From positions 13,490,001-13,554,000 of the forward strand of contig JAPTOF010000005.1 of the NCBI GenBank assembly GCA_028554755.1: 64,000 nt of DNA, given 5' to 3'. Positions within the stretch are counted from its first letter, which is position 1. Each line of letters begins with the position of its first letter. This document shows positions 1-12,410 of this stretch, piece by piece. A model generated the notes under the pieces. The model saw only the letters and a program-made list of their open reading frames with translations. It was not told the origin of the DNA and made no database searches. A program made the translations under genes and the position numbers. The stretch is from Cordia subcordata. Lineage: Eukaryota; Streptophyta; Magnoliopsida; Boraginales; Cordiaceae.

Positions 1-144
1 TGTTACTCCTTGTAAAAGTCCTACTCTTGAAAAATCGAAAGAATTTAAGAAGACTTTTGCAGATAGCACTAACTTGTAGGAATCAATTGCCAAGCGGAAA
101 AATCAAGGGAAGCCAACGAGAGAAATTCAAAACCAATTGAATCC

Positions 145-504
145 ACCTATGGTGGATAAGAGAAATGCGCATAGGAAGTTACAACCCCAGGAGTTGGAGA
201 AGAAAAAAAACAATGCTCGGGAAAAGGCAAAAATTCGCAAGAAAAAGAAAAAGAGTTTACAAGAAAAAGTTATTGATGGAAAATAATTTTTAGTTGGACA
301 AAAAGTTTTATATCATCACTCTGGTTTTAAATTATTTTTCGATGATCCACGAACTAAATGGTAGGTCCTTTTGTTATTATTAAATTGTTTTCTTATGGTG
401 CAGTTGAAGTGAAGAGCTTGAGCAATAACAAAGTCATCAAAGTTGATGGATATCGTTTGAAGCTCGTCCATGAGAAAATTGAGCAAAAAAAAATTTCCGA
501 ATAA
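145..504 (+). pseudogene. gypsy integrase C-terminal end, broken
   Basis: Translation gives a run like the end of Athila/Tat integrases: a basic helix (QELEKKKNNAREKAK), then GQKVLYHHSGFKLFF, a tryptophan followed by a stop at the usual RSRW.GPF position, VGPFVIIKLFSYGAVEVK, and VDGYRLKLVHEK. The family order (GQKVLL, RSRW-GPF, PYGAVE, VNGHRLK) is all present. In-frame stops follow the lysine of the IDGK segment near 285 and the TKW motif near 363. In an intact element this end of integrase follows the catalytic core and helps bind DNA. No start codon belongs here; the polyprotein would begin several kilobases upstream. Confidence 0.8.
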
Positions 505-2946
505 AGCTTGGATAAATTGGCTATGTCGAGCCAACGACATTAAACAAAGGTGCTGGTGGGAGGCAACCCATAGAGTTAGAAATTCCAATTTTGAGTTTTC
601 TAGTGTTTTCTAGTTAATTTCCAATTTTTACAATTTTTTTTATTTTTTATTCTTTTGAGGAATTTTTCTTTTATTCATTATTTTTATTTTCTTCTTCCTT
701 GAGAATCCTAACTTTGATTTGAATGTGTTCTATGAGAGTTTTGATGTTTACAGGTAGGAGTTGCTTTAGAATTTTGGTGAGTTTTTTAGCTGTTTTATGA
801 AAAATTGGGCATTGCACGCTTAGACGTGGCACGCAACAGCTGTTTTAAAAAATCATAAAAATTTGGTACAACATAAATCAAAGCTCAAAAAAAAAAAGGT
901 GAATCTCGTTGATACCATAGCCCCACTTCGGATGAATGATAATCGGTTCCATCACCTCTCGCACCTCTCTTAAGGGAAGTCCTCTTGCTTTTTCTTTTTC
1001 TTACCTTTGTTTCATCTTTCTTTTATTTTGTTGTTTTCTTTTCTTTACACATTGAGGAAAATGTGCGTGATAAGTGTGGGGGAGGAATGCTTCGTTTTAG
1101 TCCTTTATTTTGAGTTTTTTTTTTGTTGTTTAGATGTGTTTTTAATGCGATATATTGAGTCTTGTGAATATATGTATTTTATTTAGTATTTGCTTGAGTC
1201 TTCTTGAGTCTTCATGAATAAAAAGAAAAAAAAAGAGAGAAAAACCAGAAAAATGACCAAAAAACAACTTTTTGGTTAAGTGTTTTGTAAAAAAAAATAT
1301 TTTTTTTGGAGTACATTAATGTCTTAGGTTTGACAATTTTTTTTTCTTTGAGTTTAGTTTTTTTAAGAGTCAATCTAGTAAGTTTTTAAAAGTTCTTTTT
1401 GTCAAATTATATTTTTTTTTACTCAACTTTCTTCTTTGTGAACTTAGCACTTCTCTTGGAAAAAGTCTATTCCCATGCTCAGGAAACTTACTTTGGACGA
1501 AACAGTAAGTTAGTACATGCAATGAATCCATCTCTATTGTATTTTGTCATCTTTGATAGTTACTTTAAACGCACCGTGCTTGAACCTTGTTTAATCTTAA
1601 CTTGGGCTAAAAATGTGCATGCGCTTAAATTGAAAGCCAATGCTTAGTTTGAGTTTGATGGGTACTTGTCTTGATTTATTTTTGTGGTAAAATTGTGAAA
1701 AAGTGGGTATCTAAGAAAGTTATGTCGGGGTTGAGGTCACTCCTACAAAAGTGCTGAAAGACGAATTGTGAAAAAAAAGGTGCAAAAAAAAAAAAGAAGC
1801 AAAATAAAAATCGCCTTTTTACTCCGCTGGTCTTCAAAAAAAAAAAGAAAAAAGAAAAAGGAAGGGGACCATGAGTGGAGCTAAAAGACACTTAGAATTG
1901 TAACCAACTGAGTAACCGGGGGCATTCATCACAAATGTTTGTCATTGCGTAAAAAGGTTGAGTGATATTCTAGGCAAATTATGAAAGTTATACATGAAAA
2001 TGAATGAAAGCAGTTGAAGTGATCCGGCCTTCTGGTAGCTAGGCCTAGGTACAAACTTATTTTTTTTTAGGAAAATTGTACATCGAGGCAGTGCTTTTGA
2101 TTTCTCTACTTTGCATTGGCATAATCATACTTGGCTTTAATCATTTATGTGTGCTTTAACTAGTGCGAGGTTCATTTACATAGTGTTTGGGTGCTATCCG
2201 GGTAACTTATACATGTGGTGGTAATTGTTTTGTCTTGCTAAAAACTAGCTTACCATTGTTTTCCTTCTCAAGTTTCTTTGAGTTATGGTGAAAGGACTTT
2301 TGAAGGTTTATGTGCCTGTGTTTACTTTGATGGATGGTTGAGTTATTTTGAAGTCCAGTGGAAAATTCTGATTGAATTATTCTTGAGGGAACTTTGTGAC
2401 TATATTTTTGCTGAAAGATGTTTATTTGTGAGGATTTTCTTGCTAGTTGGGTTTCTTTTCGAAAATCTTTGGTCTAGGCAAGTCTTAATTTTTGAAAAAG
2501 TGCTGCAAGAATTTGTAAAATTAGTGCACTCTTTGCACTAAAAACATTGCAAGTTGGTTGAAAGAAAAAAGAAAATTTGGTTTATCAGTTTGAAGAAAAC
2601 TGTTAACTTGCCTGTTTTTGCAGATGCTTAAATTGGGTCAGGACTTGTACATATGTTAAGAGGTTGAGCTTGAATAATTATGTTCCTGTGATTGAATGGT
2701 GACATGATGGAATGTAGAATGATAAAACTGGTAGATGAACTATGAAGTTAAAGCTTTGATGACAAATATTTTGACTTTATTATGTATTTTAGATTCTTTG
2801 AAGCTAGCTATATTCATGAAAGTACAGAAATTTTAAAAACTTGGAATCTTTGCATAATTTCAGTCTTGGTCAGTCTTGTATGTGAATTCCTTGTTCTTAA
2901 TTGTTTTCACGCTTGAGGGCAAGCATAGTTCAAGTGTGGGGGAATT

Positions 2947-3773
2947 TGATAAGTTCTAAATAAGTGTTTAATTTATATATTAGATGCATTTGATTTTGGA
3001 ATAGAATATTTTTTAATCAATGTTTTTAATGTAATTTTGCATAATTGTGCTTAGAAAAATGAGCTGGATGCATTACATATGGATATAGAAGCTTTTTGGA
3101 CGTGTTTGTAGCGGTCAAAGTTGATATCGTTATGTTAAAAAATGCCATTTAATTGCTATGCGGGTTTGATTGGGTTGACCAAGATGGAAAATATTTTTTC
3201 TGGGCTTTTGGAAGGAATTAGATTAAATATTAGCAGACTTTTTATTTTGTTGGAACTTATATTTCTGGCTTTTACTTGATTATTCTTTTTGGGATTTAAG
3301 CCGTTATCAATTTTGTAAGGAAAGATGAGGTTATTAGACCAAGCCAATAACTATAACTGATTTATCGAAATAGTTGAAAGTATTTTTGCATCTAGGATCA
3401 AATTTGTTAGCCCAAATTGTGATTGTTCCTCAGGCTAGATTTTATTATCGTTGATTTTATGTTTTTCCAGCCTTGCATTAATTTAGAATTGTATATTTTA
3501 GTCATTTTAATTTTTATTTACTTTTTTTTATTTTCTGGGCGAATTGCGTGCCCACGCAGCGCTACCAGTGGTCTGGACAGCCTTAATTATTTTACTGTTT
3601 TACATTTAATTCCCCCCTTTTTGATTGCACTTCGTTGATTAATCTACTTGGTATTATTAGCATAAAAATATTCTCCCAATCCCCGTGTATTCGACCATGT
3701 TCTCATCACGTGCTCTAATTAATTTTGCAAGGTAAGAATTGGAATATTATTTTTGGTGGTTTCGACGCCCATC
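2947..3773 (+). repeat. 3' LTR of the gypsy element
   Basis: The LTR begins TGATAAG directly after the polypurine tract. It ends near the segment GGTGGTTTCGACGCCCATC, which resembles the ends of plant Tat/Athila LTRs. The LTR carries a TTCGACC motif near 3688. A diverged relative of its inner part lies at about 53180-53575. The right border is inferred from the motif and could be off by a few bases. Confidence 0.65.
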
Positions 3774-3837
3774 TGTAAGATTCCAAGATTTTTCCTTCTT
3801 TTTTATTGTAATGTATTATTTTAATTTATTTATGATA

Positions 3838-3842
<5 letters not shown>

Positions 3843-3881
<39 letters not shown>

Positions 3882-3908
3882 TTGTATGTGTGTGAGAGAG
3901 AGAGAGAG
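3843..3908. repeat. Compound microsatellite (TA)n(TG)n(AG)n
   Basis: Consecutive TA, TG and GA dinucleotide runs. The short reading frames crossing it are low-complexity artefacts. Confidence 0.95.
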
Positions 3909-5182
3909 TTCAATTATTAGTTTAGAGTGCTGAAAATGAAATGAAATAAAATCCTCTTCTCTAGAGAAATAGTAAATGCCACATGATTTAAATGTGGCTA
4001 CGAGATGTATTTTACAAGTGACTAATAATATTTTTAGAATAATCCTATATATCACATTTACTCTCATCACCCTTTTGTTATTCCTTAAGCGGTATCTTAG
4101 TTTTCATGCAAATTATATAATTTTTTTATTTTACTTCTTAGGCACCCCAGCGCCCCGAGGCCCTAGCGTTGTGGCCGGTGTGAGCACCCCATCCCTCGCA
4201 AGCACGCATAAATGTACTTTTTTGTGTAATTAAAAATAATTTTTTATTAATTTTTATTGTGACAACCAAATAATTAAAAATGTCTTCTTAAGAAAATATT
4301 CTCAAGTTAAAAATTTTACATGGAAAACATTTTTCCAAATAAGTCATTTTTCAAGAAACAAATCAAGCCTTAATCTTTTTATTTTCGCTCTTCTCTTAAA
4401 TTATTTTTCATTATCGAAATTAACTTTTCAATCAATCATTTCTTTATTGGTTTTTGGTCAAACAGGTTAGGAATGCTTAATTTCTAAGCTTTAATGCCAC
4501 TCAAACAATGCAAGAACTGATGAGGTAAACGCAAAAGCATTCATCAGGGCTATGAAAGATACGTTGTGCATGCCCATTCTTTAAAATTAGATATGCCCCT
4601 CCTCATGCTTTGCTTATACAATTTATTAGTGCACGTACTCTCAATTCTATCCCCTATTCTTAGATATATATATATATATATATATATAGAAGCTTCTGCG
4701 GTGATTAGTCTTTATTGTCACGTACTCTTCTATCTCATATCTTGGTCTATATTATCCATATGATTATTTCGAAAAGATAAAAATACAGATATTTTCTATT
4801 CATTTACCTTTTTTATTGTGAAAAAATACTTCTATAATTCTAGGAAATCATGTGTTGCATTATTCTATATCAAATTGATTGCCATGTTATTAATTATTTT
4901 TTGGCATCTACATTTGTGTATTGACAATTGATGAAGTTTGTTTTTGGACCCAAAAAAAGTTTATTGGTTTATGCTTAGGAGAATCTGATATTTGATCCAT
5001 CCAGATGTGGATCCAACCAAAAAGAAAAATTATTGGTTTAATTATACATGTTTATGATAATTGATGAAATTTGTTTTTGGACAAAAAAAACTCATTGGTT
5101 TATGCTTATAAGAATCTAATAGAGTTGAGTAGTGCGCCATAAAAGAATGGTGCCAATTGACACCACTGGAATTTTTTAAAGA

Positions 5183-5186
<4 letters not shown>
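3909..5186. other. AT-rich intergenic stretch, no gene seen
   Basis: No coding signal recognised. It has one GC-rich patch near 4140-4205, a short TA repeat at 4662-4688, and two similar short segments near 4935-4975 and 5065-5105 (GATGAAnTTTGTTTTTGGAC) that suggest a small local duplication. Confidence 0.5.

Positions 5187-5229
<43 letters not shown>
5187..5229. repeat. (TA)n microsatellite
   Basis: Uninterrupted TA dinucleotides, followed by the degenerate end of an old dispersed repeat (CTGGCTCCATCAC near 5390). Confidence 0.95.
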
Positions 5230-5235
<6 letters not shown>

Positions 5236-5559
5236 GTATATTAAAAAATAGTTTTGACCCTATTAATATATTTATTGACCCCACTATGAGACCTTGTCAA
5301 TGTTAATTATAGCATATGTATTATAAAAAATATTCTAGCTTTTTTATTTATGAATTATTTTTATATTGACACAGTGAAAAATTTTTCTGGCTCCATCACT
5401 ATTTTGAAATAAGGTGTAAATACACCAATGGCAGGTTGAAAATAGAAAATATATCTTCTAAATCATATAGATTTCTTTGTCTGTATCCATTCAAGTAGTA
5501 TTGATATATTTGAACTGTTTAATAAGGAATTATTTAAAGCAAGAAATCTACATAGTTTA

Positions 5560-5760
5560 GGACATATGTTTTTTTATTTTTTTACTCACCCAAGGATGTA
5601 TTTGCACCTTATTTCAAACCAAAAGGAGGAATTTGCATCATTTTAAAATCAGAGAGAGATTTTGCGCAATTTTTTAAATCATGGTGGGGAATTTTCATAA
5701 TTTTTAAAAGCAAATGAATAAATTTGCATCAATTACGTTGAATTTTTTGACAAGTTAAAA
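5560..5760. repeat. Dispersed repeat, copy 1 (TTTGCACCTTATTTCAAACC family)
   Basis: Contains GTATTTGCACCTTATTTCAA followed by several 'gaatttgca/c ... ttttaaaa' modules. A reverse-oriented copy is at about 23630-23820 and a third at about 33940-34100. The family looks like a non-autonomous transposon or a long terminal repeat fragment; I cannot assign a class. Confidence 0.6.
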
Positions 5761-5880
5761 TGCGTTATAGTTGTGTTTTTATACTCTTTGTTGCTATGTC
5801 CTCTTTACACTCACTCCTGTACATCAATAGTAACATGAAGAGATTCTTCCTAGAATTATGTTCTCACCAAGTTGAAAGTC

Positions 5881-6060
5881 TCATTCAGAAACACTGACCG
5901 CAAGCTCGAGACATCTCAATGTTTTTCGATGATTCAGGAATCCCATGAACCAAAATTCAAAATCGTCCTCAGTAACTATTTGTATATACTTCTGTGATGG
6001 CTTCTTCACATTCTCACTTGCGTTTGCTCGCTTTATCTTTTGCAAAGGGATCACAACCTG

Positions 6061-6114
<54 letters not shown>

Positions 6115-6834
6115 GAAAATTTCGTTAGACATTTTTAGATTGGCTATATAAACATGTAGAATGTCCCACATTATTGTGTAGGGTGATTCGTAAGTCAGCA
6201 ACGTGTACCTTATAACGGATTCTTAGAAACTCTCCTGAAGGCGAGAGGAGTTTGATCGATTTCTCGCTGCAGAAGGCAACTTTGTGCGTGGAAATGAAGA
6301 GAAGGCCTGCAATGGGACCAGCCGTTGTTGACAGATAGCATTGAGAAACCTTTACTAGTTTTTCCTCTTGTTTGACGTTAAAATTCTTCTTGAAAATTTT
6401 CTCAACTCCACCAACTCGAAGGATTCTTGCCCCTAGGCTCAACTTGCCTTTCAGGGTGTCTGTTAACTTTGGCCCTAATTTAACTGCAGAATCAAAACTT
6501 TTTAATTAATATGTAAGGATATTATTGATAAATCTCCATCAGGTTTAGTTTTTGAGATAAATTAAAGACACAAAAGCAATCAGCATATTGTATTGGAGTT
6601 ACAATATAAATTACCGTGTTCACGAATGCCTTGAGTGAAATTGTTCATCCTACTGATCGCTGAACCTCTTTTACTTCGTCTACTTTGGGAAGTTTCGTGT
6701 GAAGCAAATGGTGGAGCATCAGCACCAGCAGCATGAGATAAAATTCTTGTGGGTGCCTTCTCAAATGAGTATGGTGCTGATGAACTAAGGACTTGAAGTC
6801 CAAAAACATGGTTGCAGCTGAGGTTCTTCATCAT
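5881..6834 (-). CDS. GEM-like protein (GRAM domain), copy A
   Basis: Three-exon gene; exons on the minus strand are 6834-6615, 6483-6209 and 6057-5881, all with GT..AG borders and phases 1 and 0, giving about 223 residues. Exon 1 encodes the start MMKNLSCNHV and a basic linker. Exon 2 encodes most of the GRAM domain (KLSLGARILRVGGVEKIFKK, then the hallmark SQCYLSTTAGPIAGLLFIS). Exon 3 gives VVIPLQKIKRANASENV and FEFWFMGFLNH. GRAM domains bind membranes or phosphoinositides. The family includes Arabidopsis GEM, a modulator of epidermal patterning, and the short GEM-like 4-8 proteins; a specific role here is not shown. Relative to copies C and D this copy lacks about seven residues (KIGERMD) before NF. 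The start is fixed by agreement with the other copies. Intron 2 is largely a TA microsatellite. Reads intact. Confidence 0.88.
6067..6111. repeat. (TA)n microsatellite in intron 2 of copy A
   Basis: About 22 TA units lie immediately inside the 3' splice site of intron 2. Copies B, C and D lack this run at the same place. Confidence 0.95.
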
Positions 6835-8100
6835 CTTGCAAGCGTTGCTATGGATGTATTATTTGATCCGATGTCGATCTCTACAATTTGATGTGCAATG
6901 GTTGCTCTCCAAAGGGTTAAGTTTATATAGAGTGGTTGAAGTGAGTTGCTGGATCTTAACTTTTTGTTGCATGACTCATCCTGGGGTCATCAGCAAATCA
7001 TAGAGGATAAGATATGAACTTTAATCTGGTATATGACTTTGATCAACTGTTTAATCATTCAACACTACTAACCAAACATCGCGGATGTGTTATTTAAACT
7101 TTATGAGCTGGAAGGTTGGCTTGGTGATGTAATTCATTTGAGAATGCATGAGCCATAAAATTGAAAAAGGTGAACACTAGTACAAGTCTTTGATGACTTG
7201 TCATCTCTACAATGCCAATATATACAGATTCGTGTTTAGTTTCGAAGTTGTTAAAGTTGAATAAGAATGTTAACCCACTTTCATTACTTAATAGGTCAGG
7301 CAAGGGAAACCACCCACATGCAAGCCACCTGATATATGTATATATATATATATATATATGTATAACATCTTTAGGTATTCTCTTTTCTTATCTTTCTTCT
7401 TCTTTATGTTTCATCCTGAGGAGTGAAGGCACGTGGCTTGTAGGCCAACCATGCAGATTCATGAGTACTTGAAAATCGTTTTGCTTTATGTCTTGAAGCA
7501 TGAATCCCAACTGCAGAATCTAGCTATGGCCCGCTGGATTGAGTTTATGCCACTGGTCTATATTTTCCAGTACTATTTGCTGGCATAAAAGCGTCTCACC
7601 ACATCAGAAATGCATCATCCCCCTTTCCCCTACATTTTTGGATTCGAAGACTAAGAGAAACATATCAGTAAAATATTTGTCGGCACAACTTTGTTGCAAA
7701 TTATTCAAGTGAAGAAGTTGGTAAATAGAAAGTTCATGACTTCGACGCTAGCAGTAGGATGAAAGTGATCAATTTTGTTTTCATGGTGTCATTTCTTTTT
7801 TCTCCCATTATTATTAGAAACATAATCATGACGTGGCACGACGCATCAACGTACAAGCTGGGTTAGGTTGCACTAAATGTGTCAAAAAGGAGTGCTATCT
7901 GGCATGATAGGATATATGATGTAGCATACGCAAGTTTGAAAAACAACGTGAAGGCCGTATAATGTTAGAATTGGGGTTTAAACCCTTGTGATTTCTAATG
8001 CTAACACATGTATTTAAGAGTAATGAATGGGAAATTTGATCAGAAGGTGGAATTGAAGATTTATTCTTCATTATTCTCTCGTTAATGGTGGTCATTAATC
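6835..8100. repeat. Upstream flank of copy A, part of the duplicated unit
   Basis: Not coding. Segments recur upstream of the other copies: the GGCTTGTAGGCCAACCATGC block (7436-7455) at 11955-11974, 17593-17612 and inverted near 21424-21443, and the block near 7960-8100 at 12630-12780. This shows that each duplication carried at least 1 kb of upstream sequence with the gene. Confidence 0.75.
6921..6929 (-). promoter_or_regulatory. TATA box of GEM-like copy A
   Basis: CTATATAAAC on the minus strand, about 90 bp before the start codon. The flanking block (AACTTAACCCTTTGGAGAGC) is conserved in copy D, where TATATATAAAC sits at the matching place. Confidence 0.55.
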
Positions 8101-9950
8101 AGGTCATCCAATCCGCTTCTTCTGTGTACATTTTCCTTGCATGATTACATTTTTTTTTTTTGGCTTCGATTTAGCGTATCTCAAGCAATAGTGGAGCTAG
8201 GATTTTTTTCATCAGGGTCACTATTAAATTAAAAAACTAATTTTGAGAAAAGAAAATCTGGAAAAGAGTTTCGACGTCTATTGCATGCTAACAGACTGGA
8301 GAGTGATGCATGCATGTGCGAGTACTTTTTAACAAAATTCACTTATTTCTTTCTTTTTTTCTTAAATGAAATATTTTGACTCATTTTTGTGTTAATTGCT
8401 ATTTTTAATCAAGAACTCAAATTTATCTTTAGAAGTAGGTCTATTACTTTAAATGTAGAAAAGTTTTCCCTTGACAGTCCTTATTTCTTTTAATTAAGAG
8501 GGTTAAGTAAAAATATTTAAATAGGATCAATTAAAAAGGCAATCTATTGTATATATTATTTTTTCAAAAAAAAAAGGGGTCGATTGACCCCACATAGATA
8601 TGATCCCAAACAACATTAAATTTAAGAATAATTCTTATCAACTTTGACAACAATAGCATGGCATGATGTGACTAAAATTAATGCCGCTGAGCTTTTGAAA
8701 TTGGCAGCACAATACGTGGGTCATGCTATTTTTCTCTTCAAGTTTTTCTAATGAAGTTTTTCCGTGGTGGAGTGCAGCAAGAAGAAGGGCAGCCATGCAA
8801 AACCATTTAATGAAGCCATTTTATTAGAAAAACTTGAAAAGTAACTATTTTTGTTAAAATATTTGTTAAAAAATGTGAATATAACTATGAATGTTTGAAA
8901 ACAAAATACTCTGAAATTGTAAAAATTTAGTTACATTTTGTAATATATGTACAAAACTTATGAACTGTAAGTGTTGTTTTGTACACATACCTTGAAAACC
9001 TATGAACATTCTATTATTCTTTTATCAATATTTAATTTTTGACTTGAATATTAATTTTTCTTTTATGAATATAAGCTTGTGAACTATCAAATATTATTTT
9101 GTGAATATATAATTTAAAACTTGTAAATATATATTTACTATTTTGCAAAAGTTTAGTTTTGAATTTGTGAAATCTCAGTCATTTTTTGTGAACATATATA
9201 TAATTTAACATCTACAACATACGATTATTATTTTCTGAACAATTGAATTTAGACTTGTGAACATGCAATTCACATGCGATATTGACTTAAAATTTGAGAA
9301 TGAACAATGCACGCCCTGGGAGGTGCATAGTGCTCAGAGGGAACAATGCGCAAGTGGCACACGGTATCACTTCTCAAGTAGAATAGAGAAGAAAGGAAAA
9401 ATATAGGATAAGATAGAGAATGAAAAGATAAAATATATGAATATAGGATAAGGAAAATAATGGTAAGACAGTACTAAGCCCGATTCTCAAAGGTTAATAT
9501 TATAAATGTTTAGAATATAGTAATCGAAACACTAGAAACTAATATGAAATCACATGAAAATCTTTTTATGTCTTATGTATCTCTGTACAGTACCCTTCTA
9601 ATAGGATCTTTTGTGAAGAAAACTGAAACTCCCGTTTAACTTCCATATTTATGGGAAAGTTGCATGAAGGTTTGAATTTCAGTTTTGACTATCTTTCTTT
9701 TGGTTTGTTGCTTAACTTTTAAAACTTTTCATTTGGTATGAATTTCTTTTGGCATGCAGCAATTTGTGGAGAGATGGCGTAAAATGTTGTGCAGCAATTT
9801 TAGCACAGCTCCAATTTTTAAGGTTGCTTTTTTTTTTTCCCCTTTCTCTTTTTTCTGAGGGAAATTGATAACTTACTGGATAAGCATAATTTCTCTATGC
9901 CGTTGAATCAAGACAAATATTTGTTCACTAACAAGTACACAATTTCTCCA
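8101..9950. other. AT-rich intergenic stretch with an old repeat
   Basis: No gene recognised. At about 8190-8605 there is a decayed dispersed repeat that starts with GTGGAGCTAGGATTTTTTTC and ends near GGGGTCGATTGACCCCAC. Similar 'GGGGTCA ... TGACCCC' repeats are seen at 14925-15445 and about 52380-52490. The rest is AT-rich. Confidence 0.4.
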
Positions 9951-10370
9951 TTAGAACAAAAAAAGAAAAAGGAAAAAAGTACACAATTTCTAAACAAACA
10001 AAAGGTATGAAACAAATTTCACACTTGATCTATATGGAAGAATATGTGAAATGTTTATGTAGGTTGCCGGTACTGGTATATCTTTCCTCGAGTTACTTTG
10101 AATCTTTTGTCAAACTGTATGAATATACACAACATAAATGCACGACCAGATTAATTTGTTCTAAAAGGAAAGAATCGATGGTAAAATGAAGAAACGTGAA
10201 AGCCCGAATATAGCATTACGCTAGAGTTTGGCTATACAATGAAGCCTAACTTACAAAAATTGCACATCTTTCTTGTGTATATTATATGTACTTTTTACAT
10301 TCACTTCTGTACATCAATAGTAACATGAACAGATTCTTTCTGGAATTGTGTTTTCGACAAGTTGTAAGTT

Positions 10371-11281
10371 TCATTGAGATGCTCTAATTGCAAGCTGGAA
10401 ACATCTCAATGTTTTTTCATGATTCAAGAATCCCATAAACCAGAACTCAAAATTGCCTTCAGTAACTATTTGTATATACTTCTGGGATGGCTTTTTCACA
10501 TTCTCACTCGCATTAGCTCGATTTATCCTTTGCAAAGGGATGACAACCTGGAGATATATAGTTTGAAAATTTGTTAGACATTTTTAGATTGGCTATATAT
10601 AAACATGCAGAGATATTGAAATATCCCACATTGGTTTGTGGGGAACATCGAGCAGAAGCATATACCTTATAACGGATTCTTAGAAAGTCTCCCGAAGAAG
10701 AGAGGACTTCGATTGATTTCTCACTGCAGAAGCCAACTTTGTGCGTGGAAATGAAGAGAAGGCCTGCTATGGGACCAGCTGTTGTTGACAGATAGCATTG
10801 AGAAACCTTCAAAAGTTTCTCCTCTTCTTTGACCCAAAAATTCTTCTTGAAAACTTTCTCAACTCCACCAACTTGAAGGATTCTTGCCCCTAGGCTCAAC
10901 TTCCCATTCAGGGTATCTGTAAACTTTGGGCCTAATTTAACTGAAGAATTAAAACTTTTAATTAATACGTAAGGATATTATTATTGATACTAATCATCAT
11001 ACCATCGTTGAATTAATGGTTTACCGTGTTCTCTAATGCCTTGAGCGAAATTGTCCATCCTTTCCCCGATTTTATTCATCCTACTGATCGTTGAATCTCT
11101 TTTAGTTCGTCTACTTTATTTGGGAAGTTTCATCTGGAGCAAAAGCTGAAGCATCATGGTGTTGATCACCAACAGCATGACGAGATAAAATTCTTTTGGT
11201 TGCGCTCTCAAATGAGAATGCTGCTGATGAGCTAAAGACTTGAAGTCCAATAACCTGGTTGTAGCTGAGGTTCTTCATCAT
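10371..11281 (-). pseudogene. GEM-like gene, copy B, frameshifted in exon 1
   Basis: The exon structure equals the other copies: 11281-11025, 10940-10666 and 10547-10371, with intact splice sites. Exon 2 encodes KLSLGARILQVGGVEKVFKK and SQCYLSTTAGPIAGLLFIS; exon 3 encodes VVIPLQRINRANASENV and FEFWFMGFLNH. Exon 1 is 257 nt. Compared with the expected 253 nt it has a 4-nt insertion (TTTA on the plus strand at about 11122-11127, inside the SQSRRSK block), which puts a stop right after SQIK. Exons 2 and 3 remain open, so the break may be recent, or a start downstream of the break might be used. As read, no full-length GRAM protein is made. Confidence 0.82.
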
Positions 11282-11372
11282 CTTGCAAGCGTTGCTATGA
11301 ATGTATTATTTGATCCGATATCGATCTCTATAATTTGATGTGCAATGGTTGCTCTCCAAAGGGTTACGTTTA

Positions 11373-11392
11373 TACATACGTACATACGTACG

Positions 11393-11428
<36 letters not shown>

Positions 11429-11436
11429 TATATATG
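11373..11436. repeat. (ACAT)n(TA)n microsatellite in the promoter of copy B
   Basis: ACATACGT/ACAT tetranucleotides followed by TA, at the position of the TATA box in copies A and D. Confidence 0.9.
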
Positions 11437-12410
11437 TATTTATTTAGTGGTTGATGTGAGTTGTTGGATCTTGACTTTTATAAGTTGCATGAGTCATCCT
11501 CGGGTCAGCAAACCATGAAGGGTGATGAGATATGAACTTTCATCTAATTACTTCTGCTATTAAGATAAAGGAAATGTGGAAAATGGTTGAGAAGATCCAG
11601 ATCCTCTCTAGAAAGAAATGCGAAAAGTAAAATAATCTGATGTGACGTCGAATTCGATCAACTGTTTAATCATTCAACAGTAACGAAACATGGCAGATGT
11701 GTTATTTAAGCTTTCTGAGCTGGAAGGTTCGCTTTGTGATGTAATCCATTTGACAATGCATGAGCCATCAAAGGGAAAAAGATAAGCACTTATATAAGTC
11801 TTTGATAACACAATGCCAATTGGATTTGAAAGTTGAATATATAAGAATGTTAGCCCCTCTTACTTATATATATTCTTTCTTCTTTCTTATATATATTCTT
11901 TTTTTCTTATCTTTCTTCTTTTTTTATGTTCATCCTGAGAAGTAAAGGCACATGGCTTGTAGGCCAACCATGCCGATTCATGAATACTTGAAAATCGTTT
12001 TGCTTTATGGTCTTGAAACATGAATCCCAACTGAAGAATCTAGCTACGGCCCTCTGGCTTTGAATATATGCCACTGGTGTTGATATTAAATTCTATCTTA
12101 TCCAGCATATATAAGAGCGTCTCACCACATCAGAAATGCATCACTCCCCGTCCCTACATTTTGGACTCGAAGACTAAAGGAAAACTCATCAAGAAAATAC
12201 TTGCTGGAACAACTTTTTTGCAGTTTAATGATCAAGTGGAGAAGTTGGCAGATAGAAATTAAGTTTACGACATGACCCTAGCTAGCAGTAGGATGAAAAC
12301 GATCAACTTTGTTTTCATAGTTAGATTCCTTTCTGCTGCAATTACTAAAAAATAATTATGACGTGGCATGACATATTTGTAGTACAGGTAGGCAAAGCTG
12401 GCTTAGATGG

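Larger units (their letters stand above)
1..3773 (+). mobile_element. Ty3/gypsy retrotransposon, 3' portion
   Basis: The window opens inside an LTR retrotransposon of the Athila/Tat type. It contains, in order, the end of the pol polyprotein (integrase C-terminal region, about 145-504), a non-coding 3' spacer of about 2.4 kb, a polypurine tract (AGTGTGGGGGAA at 2933-2944) and a 3' LTR starting TGATAAG at 2947. A second polypurine-like stretch (AGTGTGGGGGAGG) lies at 1073-1085. A long 3' spacer and this type of polypurine tract are known of the Athila/Tat group. The 5' part is outside the window, so the target duplication cannot be checked. The coding part has in-frame stops, so it is a dead copy. 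Confidence 0.8.

Noticed and set aside
3739..4070. Overlapping ORFs on both strands with HTHTHIYIYIY-type residues
   Set aside because: They translate a TA/TG/GA microsatellite; the same holds for ORFs at 57883-58179 and 16928-17134.
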